This document shows, piece by piece, positions 28,703 to 38,144 of a stretch of 64,000 nucleotides of DNA. Under the pieces are notes generated by a model. The model worked only from the letters and a program-made list of their open reading frames with translations. It searched no databases and had not been told where the DNA came from. Made by a program: the position numbers and the translations under genes. Position 1 is the stretch's first letter. Each line of letters begins with the position of its first letter. This DNA comes from Nocardioides sp. QY071 (GTDB lineage Bacteria > Actinomycetota > Actinomycetes > Propionibacteriales > Nocardioidaceae), in the NCBI RefSeq assembly GCF_029961765.1, contig NZ_CP124681.1:1178001-1242000 (forward strand). Direction: 5' to 3'.

Positions 28703-30168
28703 CGGGCGGCTCCGTTCACGAGGGAGATCGCGCGGCGGGTGGCCGCGGCGTTGGACAGGTGGACCTCGGCGCCGGCGGCGGCGAGCGCCTCGGCCTGGCG
28801 GGCGAGGCCCTGCGGGTCGGTCGAGGTGCCGACGCAGGCGACGACGACGGGGACCTCACGCACCGCGCGGGCAGCGGCGATCGCCGGGGCGAGCTCGGCG
28901 GCCGGGTCGTCCTGCGCGCCGTGGCCGAGGACGACGTCCATCAGGATGACGGCGGTCGCGGGGTCGGCGGCGACCTTCGCGAGGTGCTCGAGACGCAGGG
29001 TCGGGTCGATCATCGGGTGCGCGCGGCCGCGGGTGAGGCCGTCGTCGCCGAAGTCGATCATCACGTGGCCGTCGCTGACGAGGCTCGCGTCGAGCTCCAG
29101 GTCCGGCGAGAGCGGGATGTTGCTGCGGATCCCACCGAGCTCGGCCGCCGCGAGCAGCATCGCCTCGTCGCACAGGGTGCCGCCGACGAACAGCCCGCGC
29201 AGCGCGCTGCCACCGTCGGGGACAGCGGGGGTGCCCCACACCGGCCACTCCGGTACGGCGACGCCGAGGTCGCCGAGCAGCGCCTCGGTCTGCGTGGTGA
29301 GGTCGGGCTGGCCGGCGCCGAGCAGCGCGAAGCGCACCGGCGTGCCGAGGTCGGCGGCGTACTTCTCCACCGAGGCGGCCACCTCGGCCGCGGGCGGCTT
29401 GGACACCACGACGACGTGCTCGACCGACGGGTCGGCGTCGAGGCGGTCCAGCGCGGTCCGGGTGGAGATGCCGCCGATGGCTGCGGACAGGTCGCGCCCA
29501 CCGACGCCGAGCGCGGCGGCGACACCGACACCCGCGGCGTCGAGGAGCGCCAGGACCTGCTGGCACCCGGTGCCGGACGCGGCGACGATGCCGACCCGGC
29601 CCGGGGCCACGGTGTTGGCGAAGCCGAGGCCCACGCCGCCGACGACCGCCGTACCGCAGTCGGGCCCCATCACCAGCAGCCCGCGCTCGCGCGCGATCTG
29701 CTTCATCGCGAGCTCCTGCTCGACCGGCACGTTGTCGCTGAAGATCATCACGTCGACACCGGCGTCGAGGGCGTCCATCGCCTCGACCAGCGCCGAGGCG
29801 CCGGGGACCGACACCAGGGCCAGGTCGCCGCCCGCGCGGCGCAGCGCGGAGGCGGTGGTGCGCGGCGGCGCGGTGACCTCGCCACCCGACGAGTCCTTGC
29901 GGGCCGCGGCCAGCGCCGAGTCGACCGCGGCGAGCGCGGCGGGCAGCGCCGACTCGTCGTCGAGGCGCAGCGCCACGACCATGTCGTTGGTGCTGGTGGC
30001 GGGCAGCGTGAAGCCCATGCCCTGCAGCACCTCCACGTTCAGCTCGGTGGCCATCGCCACCTGGGCGGCGGCGACACCGGGGGTGGCGGCGACGTCCCGG
30101 CTGACCTGCAGCAGCGCGACGCTGTCGGCATAGGCACCGGGTCGGATCTCGACGTGCTGATGCGTCAT
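28699..30168 (-). CDS. fdrA: FdrA (AllF-like) carbamoyltransferase subunit
   Basis: 489 residues. The sequence has the layout of a succinyl-CoA-synthetase-alpha-like protein: an N-terminal ACT-like region, a Rossmann CoA-binding-type domain (VDVMIFSDNVPVEQELAMK, MGPDCGTAV) with GIVAASGTGCQQV, and two flavodoxin-like ligase domains (VVVSKPPAAEV, VFVGGTLCDEAMLLA-like region, MIDFGDDGLTRGRAHPMIDP). FdrA is a subunit of oxamate carbamoyltransferase in E. coli. It overlaps both neighbours by four bases (ATGA), so the three subunits are made together. Somewhat shorter than E. coli FdrA. Confidence 0.9.
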   Translation of the reverse strand: MTHQHVEIRPGAYADSVALLQVSRDVAATPGVAAAQVAMATELNVEVLQGMGFTLPATSTNDMVVALRLDDESALPAALAAVDSALAAARKDSSGGEVTAPPRTTASALRRAGGDLALVSVPGASALVEAMDALDAGVDVMIFSDNVPVEQELAMKQIARERGLLVMGPDCGTAVVGGVGLGFANTVAPGRVGIVAASGTGCQQVLALLDAAGVGVAAALGVGGRDLSAAIGGISTRTALDRLDADPSVEHVVVVSKPPAAEVAASVEKYAADLGTPVRFALLGAGQPDLTTQTEALLGDLGVAVPEWPVWGTPAVPDGGSALRGLFVGGTLCDEAMLLAAAELGGIRSNIPLSPDLELDASLVSDGHVMIDFGDDGLTRGRAHPMIDPTLRLEHLAKVAADPATAVILMDVVLGHGAQDDPAAELAPAIAAARAVREVPVVVACVGTSTDPQGLARQAEALAAAGAEVHLSNAAATRRAISLVNGAAR

Positions 30169-30911
30169 CGAGTACTCCCTTCAAGGGCTTCGTGGGTGAT
30201 GGACGGGGAAAGAGCGAGGTCGGCGCCGAGGAGCATCCCGGCGCCGGAGGTGTGGCCGACCGCGAGGAGGCCGGCGACCGCCCCGGTGGTGAGGGCGACG
30301 CGGAACGGGGCGATGGCTTCGCCGGCGATCGCGTGTCGCAGCAGGGCCGCGGACAGGCTGGTCGTGCGGGGGAGGTGAGCCTCGACCGCCTCGGCGATCG
30401 GCGAGCTGTCGCGCCCGGCAGCCCGGGTCGCGACCAGCCAGCCGGCCAGCACGTCGTCGCCGACCGGGGTGAGCCCGTCGCCGCGGCCGACCAGGGCGGG
30501 TACGGCGGCCGGGTCGCCGGCGGCGAGCAGGTCGAGCGCGTCGGTGGCGAGCTGGTCACGGGCGGGGGAGAGGTCGGCCTCGACCGGGGCGAGCGGGGTC
30601 GTGAGGCGTGGGACCGCGAAGGAGACCAGGCGGGTCACCGTCACGGACAGCGGGCCGACACGCAGCTCGCCGTCGCCCGCCAGGACCGGGTCGCCCACGG
30701 TGGCCTCCGGAAGGCCGGGCAGCGTGGTCAGCACCGCGCAGGGCACGTGCACCGCACCCCGCGCGAGGACGCCGACGACCAGCCCGTCGAGGTCGGCGTA
30801 CACGGCCTGCCGTCCCGCGTGCACGACCGATCCGGTCACGGTCGGGCCCGCGAGCAGGGCGCGCAGCGTGCCGGAACCGGCACCGCCCACCACTGAATCG
30901 ACCCTTCTCAC
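30165..30911 (-). CDS. DUF2877 protein, AllH/YlbF-like carbamoyltransferase subunit
   Basis: 248 residues, DUF2877 family. The diagnostic region is LVGRGDGLTPVGDDVLAGWL, followed by TTSLSAALLRHAIAGEA and GHTSGAGMLLGADLAL. It is the third subunit of the AllFGH carbamoyltransferase. First gene of the leftward operon; the GTG at 30911 is used here, although GTG codons four and seven residues further in are alternatives. It is divergent from the PucR gene with only about 35 bases between starts, so the two promoters must overlap. Confidence 0.85.
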   Translation of the reverse strand: MRRVDSVVGGAGSGTLRALLAGPTVTGSVVHAGRQAVYADLDGLVVGVLARGAVHVPCAVLTTLPGLPEATVGDPVLAGDGELRVGPLSVTVTRLVSFAVPRLTTPLAPVEADLSPARDQLATDALDLLAAGDPAAVPALVGRGDGLTPVGDDVLAGWLVATRAAGRDSSPIAEAVEAHLPRTTSLSAALLRHAIAGEAIAPFRVALTTGAVAGLLAVGHTSGAGMLLGADLALSPSITHEALEGSTR

Positions 30912-30946
30912 CTCTGGGACGCTAACGGCTGGGTAAGGTGCATCGA

Positions 30947-32260
30947 ATGGTGAGCATTGCCAACGTCCGGGCAGAAGTCGGGCAAGAGTTGATAGCCACC
31001 GGCGGGGGCGGCATCCCGCACGATGGCGTCATGGACACAGACGAGCTGGCTGAGGCGCTCGCCCAGCTCGTGCTGGCCGGGGCCGACCTCGACGAGCTGG
31101 TGGCCGCGATCGGCGACGCCCTCGACGTGCACGTCGCGGTGACGACCACCGACGGCCGCGAGCGCGCGGCGCGCATCGACGATGCCATGCGCGAGCGGAT
31201 CTCCGCCGCGGGGCTGACCGACGAGACCGGTCGGCTCCGGGTCGAGTGGCTGGGGGACCGGGGCGGCCACGAGGGCCAGCCGGTGTCCGGTGCGCACGTG
31301 CACCGCGAGCCGCTCGCCGCGCCCAACCAGGCCCTCGGGCACCTGGTCGCCGTCGCCGACCACGGGATGGTGCCGCAGCAGGTCGTCGCGCTGCAGCGTG
31401 CGGCGACAGCGGTGTCGTTGTGGATCACCCGCGAGCAGGCGGTCTCGGCGGTGGAGAACAAGTACCGCGGCGACTTCCTGCGCGACGTCTTCCTCGGCCG
31501 CGCCGGCAGCGACGACTTCGTGCGCGAGCACGTCGTCGGCTTCGGCTGGGACCTGAGCCGCCCCACGATCGTGCTCGCCGCGCAGATCGACCCGCAGCCG
31601 TCGTACCAGGCGCCGGCCTCGGTCGAGGACCGCCGCCACTGGCAGGAGCGCTTCGCCAACGCCTGGCGCCAGGTCTCCGCCTCGGTCGACCGCGCCATCC
31701 CGATCGCCGACTTCGGCTCCGAGGTGGTGGCGGTGCTGCCGGCCGAGGACGGCGAGGCCACCGCCGCACTCGTACGACGACTGGTGGTCGCGGTCGCCGG
31801 CGACAAGGGCGGCGGGCGCCGTCCGTTCACCGCCGGGGTCGGCCGCGTGGCCGCGAGCCCGTCCGGACTGCCGGACAGCTACACCCAGGCGCGGCGTGCG
31901 CTCGAGGTCGGCCGCCGGTTCCGCGGGTCGAGCACGACCACCTGGTTCGACGACCTGGGCCTGCACCGGCTGATCGCGATGGTGCCCGACACCGAGGAGC
32001 TGCGCGCCTTCGCGCACGACGTGCTCGGCGAGCTGGCCGGATCGTCGGAGGAGGCGGTGACCCTGCGCGAGACGCTGCAGGTCCTGCTCAACACCAACTT
32101 CAACGTGGCCGAGGCCGCGCGCACGCAGTTCTTCCACTACAACACGATGCGCTACCGGGTCGGGAAGCTCGAGCGGATGCTCGGCCCGGTCGCGTCCGAC
32201 CAGAACCTGCGCCTCGACGTGGCCGTGGCGCTCAAGGTGCTCGAAGTCGTCAGCCGGTGA
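30947..32260 (+). CDS. PucR-family transcriptional regulator
   Basis: 437 residues. The C-terminus has the PucR helix-turn-helix (LRETLQVLLNTNFNVAEAARTQFFHYNTMRYRV read in two parts around residues 385-418) preceded by a GGDEF-like central domain and a divergent sensory N-terminus. PucR proteins control purine and related nitrogen catabolic genes. It sits exactly between the leftward AllFGH-type operon and the rightward permease/Mo-hydroxylase operon, making it the obvious regulator of both. TAAGGT (30934-30939) lies 7 bases before the ATG at 30947, supporting a leaderless start; a GTG at 30938 is the alternative. Confidence 0.85.
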   Translation: MVSIANVRAEVGQELIATGGGGIPHDGVMDTDELAEALAQLVLAGADLDELVAAIGDALDVHVAVTTTDGRERAARIDDAMRERISAAGLTDETGRLRVEWLGDRGGHEGQPVSGAHVHREPLAAPNQALGHLVAVADHGMVPQQVVALQRAATAVSLWITREQAVSAVENKYRGDFLRDVFLGRAGSDDFVREHVVGFGWDLSRPTIVLAAQIDPQPSYQAPASVEDRRHWQERFANAWRQVSASVDRAIPIADFGSEVVAVLPAEDGEATAALVRRLVVAVAGDKGGGRRPFTAGVGRVAASPSGLPDSYTQARRALEVGRRFRGSSTTTWFDDLGLHRLIAMVPDTEELRAFAHDVLGELAGSSEEAVTLRETLQVLLNTNFNVAEAARTQFFHYNTMRYRVGKLERMLGPVASDQNLRLDVAVALKVLEVVSR

Positions 32261-32309
32261 ATCGCGGGCAACTTCCGCCAGCAGTTCCCGGGGATCCTTT
32301 GGCGAATGT

Positions 32310-32343
32310 GGCCAGTGAGGTGTGATCTGGCCCTCAATAGGTT
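32310..32343 (+). promoter_or_regulatory. Promoter and operator-like dyad of the permease operon
   Basis: In the 146-bp gap after pucR, the dyad GGCCAG-N11-CTGGCC (32310-32332) is followed at once by TAGGTT (32338-32343). The left half would overlap the -35 region and the right half the spacer, a typical repressor position. The transcript would have a leader of about 57 bases with an AGGAGGA ribosome-binding site at the ATG (32407). PucR is the likely ligand-responsive protein; this is inference. Confidence 0.45.
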
Positions 32344-32406
32344 GGTGAGTCTCGGGAGCCCCAAGTGGGACCAGTGAGCACAGCCCCAGATTCAGGAGGA
32401 CTCAGC

Positions 32407-33768
32407 ATGTCGATGTTCAAGTGGGAGGTAGTCGACCCGGCGCCGGGCGAGCCCGTCGCGCCGAACCAGCGGCTCCCGTGGGGTCGGACGGTAGGCCTGG
32501 GAGCACAGCACGTCGTCGCCATGTTCGGCGCGACGTTCGTGTTCCCGCTGGTGATGGGCCTCGACCCGAACCTCGCCATCATGTTCTCGGGTCTGTGCAC
32601 GATCGGCTTCCTGCTGATCTGCAACAACAAGGTGCCGAGCTACCTCGGCACCAGCGCGTCGTTCGTCGCTGGTGTGGCCGCCATCCGCACCCAGGGCGGC
32701 GACTCGGCCGACGTCACCGGCGCGATCCTGGTCGCGGGTCTCGTGCTGGCCGCGATCGGTGTCGCCGTCCACTTCGCGGGCGCCGGCCTGATCCACAAGA
32801 TCCTTCCGCCCGCCGTCACCGGCGCGGTCGTCATGCTGATCGGCTTCAACCTGGCACCGGTCGTCGCCGGCATCTACTGGCCCCAGGACCAGTGGATCGC
32901 CCTGCTCACCGCGGCCTTCATGGTGTGCGCCTCGGTACTGCTGCCGGGCTTCTGGTCGCGGATCGCGGTCTTCCTCGCCCTCATCTTCGGCTTCGTCGCA
33001 TCGATCCTCGCCGACAAGATCTTCGGCCAGATCACCTCGGTCGCAGGCGGCGCCACCGAGGCCACCGCGCACGACCGTGTCTCGTGGGCCGGTGTGAAGG
33101 CGGCCGACTGGGTCGGCTTCCCGAGCGGCAAGCTCGCCGACGGCGTCTCGGTCATCCACGGCCCGAGCTTCTCGATGACCTTCATCCTGCTGGTGCTGCC
33201 CGGTGTCATCGCCCTCATCGCCGAGAACACCGGCCACGTCAAGGCCGTCGCCGAGATGACCGGTGAGAACCTCGACCCGTACATGGGCCGCGCGATCGGT
33301 GCCGACGGTGCCGCGACCGCGGTCGCCAGCCTCTTCGGCGGCTCGCCGACCACGACGTACGCCGAGAACATCGGCGTCATGGGTGCGACGAAGGTCTACT
33401 CGACCGCGGCCTACTACGTCGCCGGAGCCGTCGCGATCCTGCTCGGCCTGTGCCCGAAGTTCGGCGCCGTCGTCAACGCCACTCCCGGCGGTGTCCTCGG
33501 CGGGATCACGGTCGTGCTGTACGGCATGATCGGCCTGGTCGGCGCCAAGATCTGGGTCGAGAACCGGGTCGACTTCGGCAACCCGGTCAACATGGTCGGC
33601 CTCGCCGCGGGCCTGATCGCCGGCATCGGCGGCGTCACGCTCGAGATCACCGACGACTTCGAGCTCGGCGGCATCGCCCTCGGCACGATCCTCGTCATCG
33701 TCTTCTTCCACGCCGTGAAGGGACGCTCCGTCGACGCCACTTCGGGAGAGGTGACCAAGAGGCTGTGA
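32407..33768 (+). CDS. NCS2 uracil-type permease
   Basis: 453 residues, about 12-14 membrane segments, preceded by a strong AGGAGGA site. NCS2 markers are Gln34-His35 in LGAQHVVAMFG, Glu273 in IAENTGHVK (TM8) and Glu320 in GGSPTTTYAENIGVMG (TM10). The TTTYAEN form of the TM10 motif is that of uracil permeases (UraA/PyrP: TTYGENIG); xanthine/urate carriers have a QN-type motif instead. This makes uracil (and perhaps thymine) the likely cargo, driven by protons. Its stop overlaps the next gene (GTGA), so transport and oxidation genes are coupled. Confidence 0.9.
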   Translation: MSMFKWEVVDPAPGEPVAPNQRLPWGRTVGLGAQHVVAMFGATFVFPLVMGLDPNLAIMFSGLCTIGFLLICNNKVPSYLGTSASFVAGVAAIRTQGGDSADVTGAILVAGLVLAAIGVAVHFAGAGLIHKILPPAVTGAVVMLIGFNLAPVVAGIYWPQDQWIALLTAAFMVCASVLLPGFWSRIAVFLALIFGFVASILADKIFGQITSVAGGATEATAHDRVSWAGVKAADWVGFPSGKLADGVSVIHGPSFSMTFILLVLPGVIALIAENTGHVKAVAEMTGENLDPYMGRAIGADGAATAVASLFGGSPTTTYAENIGVMGATKVYSTAAYYVAGAVAILLGLCPKFGAVVNATPGGVLGGITVVLYGMIGLVGAKIWVENRVDFGNPVNMVGLAAGLIAGIGGVTLEITDDFELGGIALGTILVIVFFHAVKGRSVDATSGEVTKRL

Positions 33769-34627
33769 AGCCCGCACCATTCGACTACGTCCGGCCGGGG
33801 TCCCTGGAGGAAGCCCTCCAGGCCCTGGCCGGGCACCCGGGGGCCAAGGTCCTCGCCGGAGGACAGAGCCTCGTCCCGCTCCTCTCGATGCGGCTGGCCG
33901 CACCTGCGGTGCTGGTCGACATCAACGACCTGCCCGACCTGGACCACGTCCGGGTCAGCGCCGACGGCGTCCGGATCGGCGCCCTCGCCCGGCACGCCGC
34001 GGTCCTGCGCGACCCCGACGTCGCCCGGGTGCAGCCGCTGGTGCCCCTCGCACTGGCCAACGTCGCGCACGCGACGATCCGCAACCGCGGCACCACCGTC
34101 GGCTCGCTGGTCCACGCGGACGCGGCGGCCGAGATGCCGATGGTGCTGCGGCTGCTGGACGGCTCGCTCGACGTCGCCGGACCCGGCGGGCGTCGTACGA
34201 TCCCCGTCGCGGAGCTGTACGTCGGCCCGCTCGAGTCCAGCCTGCACCACGACGAGATCGCGGTCGAGGCGTTCTTCCCGGCGCTCGCACCCCACACCGG
34301 GGTGGCGTTCGAGGAGATCGCCCGCCGGCACGGCGACTACGCCATGTGCGGCGTCGCGGCCGTCGTCACCCTCGACGGCGACCGGGTGGTGCAGGCGAGA
34401 GCCGGCTACCTCTCCGTCTCCGACGTCCCGGCCGTCATCGACCTGACCGACGCCCTCGGCGGCGAGGTCACCGAGGCGTCGCTGGCCGCCGCGGCCGATG
34501 CCGCGCTGGAGCAGCTGGAGCCGGAGACCGACATCCACGCCACGGCCGACTACCGCGCACACCTCGCCCGGGTGCTGACCGCGCGGGTCGTGACCGCAGC
34601 CCACGAGAACGCACGGGAGGCACGCTC

Positions 34628-34631
<4 letters not shown>
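33765..34631 (+). CDS. Mo-hydroxylase 1, FAD subunit
   Basis: 288 residues of the CoxM/XdhB-type FAD-binding family. FAD motifs are AKVLAGGQSLVPLLSMRL (about 27-44) and ATIRNRGTTVGSLVHADAA (about 101-119). It takes electrons from the 2Fe-2S subunit and passes them to an external acceptor. Overlaps both the permease and the 2Fe-2S gene by four bases. Order here is FAD, 2Fe-2S, Mo subunit, different from the second set at 48.2 kb. Confidence 0.9.
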
Positions 34632-35124
<493 letters not shown>

Positions 35125-35128
<4 letters not shown>

Positions 35129-37515
35129 CGACGAAGATGATGGGCGCGAAGGTCCAGCGCGTCGAGGACGACCGGCTGGTGCGCGGGACCGGACGCTACG
35201 TCGACGACGTGGCCCCCGACGCGCTGCACGCCGCCGTGCTGCGCAGCCCCCACGCCCACGCGCGGATCGTGTCGATCGACGTCGACGCCGTCCTCGACGT
35301 CGAGGGCGTGCACGCGGTGTGGACCCACGAGGACCTCGAGGGCGCGATGGCCGACCCGCTGCCGCTGCTCATCCCGCACCCCACGCTGACCCACGGCCGC
35401 ACCCAGTACGCGCTGGCGAAGGACGAGGTCAACTACGTCGGCGAGGCGATCGCGTTCGTCGTCGCCGACGACCGCTACGTCGCCGAGGACGCGCTCGCGC
35501 AGATCGTCGTCGAGTACGACCTGCTGCCCGCCGTCGTCGGCATCGAGGCCGCGCGCTCGGGCGCCCAGCTGGTGCACGACGACGTACCCGGCAACGTGGC
35601 GGCCCGGATGGAGCAGTCCAACGGCGACGCCGCGGCCGCCATCGCCGCCGCGCCCCACACGCTCTCCCTCGACCTGCACATCGAGCGCAGCGCCTGCATG
35701 CCGATGGAGGGTCGCGGCACCGTCGCGCGCTGGGACCCCGACCAGAACCGCCTCCAGGTGTGGACCTCCACCCAGACCTCGACCGGCGTGCGCGCCGCCG
35801 TCGCGGCCAAGCTCGGACTCGACCTCGGCCAGGTCGACGTGATCACGCCCGACGTGGGCGGCGGCTTCGGCGTCAAGATCGTGCACCCGTGGCCCGAGGA
35901 GCTCCTCGTCCCGCTCGCCGCGCAGCGGCTCGGCCGGGCCGTGAAGTTCACCGAGGACCGGCGCGAGCACTTCATCTCCTCGGCCCACGAGCGGGCCCAG
36001 GTGCACCACGTCGAGGTCGGCTTCGACGACGAGGGCCGGGTGCTCGGCCTGGACGTGCGGTTCTGGCACGACCACGGCGCCTACACGCCGTACGGCCTGA
36101 TCGTCCCGATCATCACGTCCACGCAGCTGCTCGGGCCCTACAAGCCCGGCGCCTATCACGTGCAGTTCGACTCGCTCTACACGAACACCGTCATCGTCAC
36201 GCCGTACCGTGGCGCGGGCCGGCCACAGGGCTGCTTCGTGATGGAGCGGACCATGGACGCGATCGCCGCCGAGCTCGGCAAGGACCGCGCGGACGTGCGG
36301 GCCCTCAACTTCATCCAGCCCGACGAGTTCCCCTACGACCAGGGCCTGATCTTCCAGGACGGTCGCGAGCTGACGTACGACTCCGGCGACTACCCGGCGA
36401 TGCTCGACAAGATCAAGGAGCTCGTCGACTGGGACCACTTCGAGGACTTCCGCGCGGCGAAGGCGGCGGAGGGCAAGCGGGTCGGCCTCGGCCTGGCCTG
36501 CTACGTCGAGGGCACCGGCGTCGGCCCCTACGAGGGCGCCCACGTGCACATCGAGACCTCCGGCAAGGTGAAGGTCGCCACCGGCCTGACCTCGCAGGGC
36601 CAGGGCCACCAGACGGCGTTCGCCCAGATCGTCGCCGACGAGCTCGGGGTGCGCTTCGAGGACGTCGAGATCACCACCGGCGACACCCGCCGGATGCCGT
36701 ACGCCGTGGGCACCTTCGCCTCGCGTGCGGCGGTGATGAGCGGCTCGGCCATCCACCTCGCCGCGAAGCGCGCGAAGGAGAAGGCACTGCGGATCGCGGC
36801 CGACGCGCTCGAGGCAGACATCGAGGACCTCGAGATCGTCGACGGCGTCGTCAGCGTCAAGGGCACCGACTCGTCCATCCCGCTGGGCACGGTCGCCGTG
36901 CTGTCCAACCCGCTGCGCTACGCCTTCGACGAGGCGTCCAAGGCCGCCACCCAGTTCAACGTCGGCGACCCGACGAAGCCGCCGGTCGCCGAGGACGACG
37001 AGCCGGGCCTGGAGGGCAAGGACTTCTACTCGCCGCCGCGCTCGACCTTCGCCTCGGGCATGCACGCGGTGATCGTCGAGACCGACGTGGACACCGCGGA
37101 GATCCGGATCCTCAAGTACGCCGTCGTCCACGACTGTGGCCACCTGATCAACCCGATGATCGTCGAGGGCCAGATCCACGGCGGCGTGGCACAGGGCGTC
37201 GGCGGCGCGCTCTACGAGCGGATGGCGTACGACGAGTCCGGCCAGCTGCTCAACGCGTCCTTCATGGACTTCCTGATGCCCTACGTCACCGAGGTGCCGA
37301 CCAGCATCGAGATCGACCACCTGGAGACGCCGTCCCCGCTCAACCCGCTCGGCATCAAGGGTGCCGGGGAGGCCGGTGTGATCCCCGGGTCCGCCGCCTT
37401 CGCCGCCGCCATCGAGGACGCCGAGCGGCTGCCGATCACCGCCATGCCCATCTCGCCGTCGGAGCTGTTCGCGCTCCGGGCGGCCCACGCCCCCCACGCT
37501 CAGGAGTCGAAGTGA
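35125..37515 (+). CDS. Mo-hydroxylase 1, molybdopterin subunit (proposed uracil/thymine dehydrogenase)
   Basis: 796 residues of the xanthine oxidase family. Motifs: VGGGFGVK (MPT contact), PYRGAGR (residues 360-366) and the catalytic Glu749 in GAGEAG. PYRGAGR is the form-II pattern; form-I CO dehydrogenases have AYxCSFR, so this is not a CO dehydrogenase. The enzyme should hydroxylate a heterocycle with water as oxygen source. Its operon partners (uracil-type permease, later barbiturase) point to oxidation of uracil to barbiturate and thymine to 5-methylbarbiturate. Xanthine or another azaheterocycle remains possible. Start ATG overlaps the 2Fe-2S stop. Confidence 0.88.
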
Positions 37516-38144
37516 AGATCTCCGGTCAGAACACCATCGCCGCGCCCGTCGAGAAGGTCTGGGAGGCGATCCTCGACCCGCGGGTCCTGGTCGCGACCAT
37601 CCCCGGCTGCGAGCAGCTCGAGGCCACCGGCGAGAACGCCTACGCGATGACGGTCAGCGCCGGCGTCGCGGCGATCAAGGGGACCTACTCGGGCTCCTGC
37701 GTGCTCGAGGACCTGCGCGTCAACGACGGGCTGACCATGAAGCTCAAGGGCGCCGGTGCTCCCGGCACCATCGACGCGACCGTCCTGGTGACGTTCAAGG
37801 ACGACGGCGGCCAGACCGTCCTGTCGTACGACGCCGACGCGGTCGTCGGCGGCATGATCGGCGGCGTCGGCCAGCGGATGCTGACCAGCGTCTCGCGGCG
37901 GATGGCCGCCGAGTTCTTCGGCAACGTCGAGAAGGTGATCGCCAACGGGCTGCCCACCGCGGCCGCCGGTGGTGCGCCCGTGGAGACCGTGTCCGCCGAG
38001 GGCGCGCCGGTCTTCGCGGCTCCTGCGAAGGTGTCGGCGGCCCCGTCCGTGGGTGGCGAGTCGTTCCTCATGGGTGTCGCGGTCGGCGGCGGGCTGGTGC
38101 TCGCCGGCGTGATCGTGGGCGGGCTGCTGGGCCGCCGTCGATGA
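37512..38144 (+). CDS. CoxG-family protein with C-terminal membrane anchor (set 1)
   Basis: 210 residues. The N-terminal SRPBCC/CoxG domain (residues 1-145; AAPVEKVWEAILDPRVLVATIPGC in two parts) is followed by an Ala/Pro-rich linker and one C-terminal helix (MGVAVGGGLVLAGVIVGGLL) ending GRRR. In CO dehydrogenase systems CoxG recruits the enzyme to the membrane; here it probably docks Mo-hydroxylase 1 so that electrons can reach the quinone pool. Overlaps the Mo subunit and amidase genes. Confidence 0.88.
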   Translation: MKISGQNTIAAPVEKVWEAILDPRVLVATIPGCEQLEATGENAYAMTVSAGVAAIKGTYSGSCVLEDLRVNDGLTMKLKGAGAPGTIDATVLVTFKDDGGQTVLSYDADAVVGGMIGGVGQRMLTSVSRRMAAEFFGNVEKVIANGLPTAAAGGAPVETVSAEGAPVFAAPAKVSAAPSVGGESFLMGVAVGGGLVLAGVIVGGLLGRRR

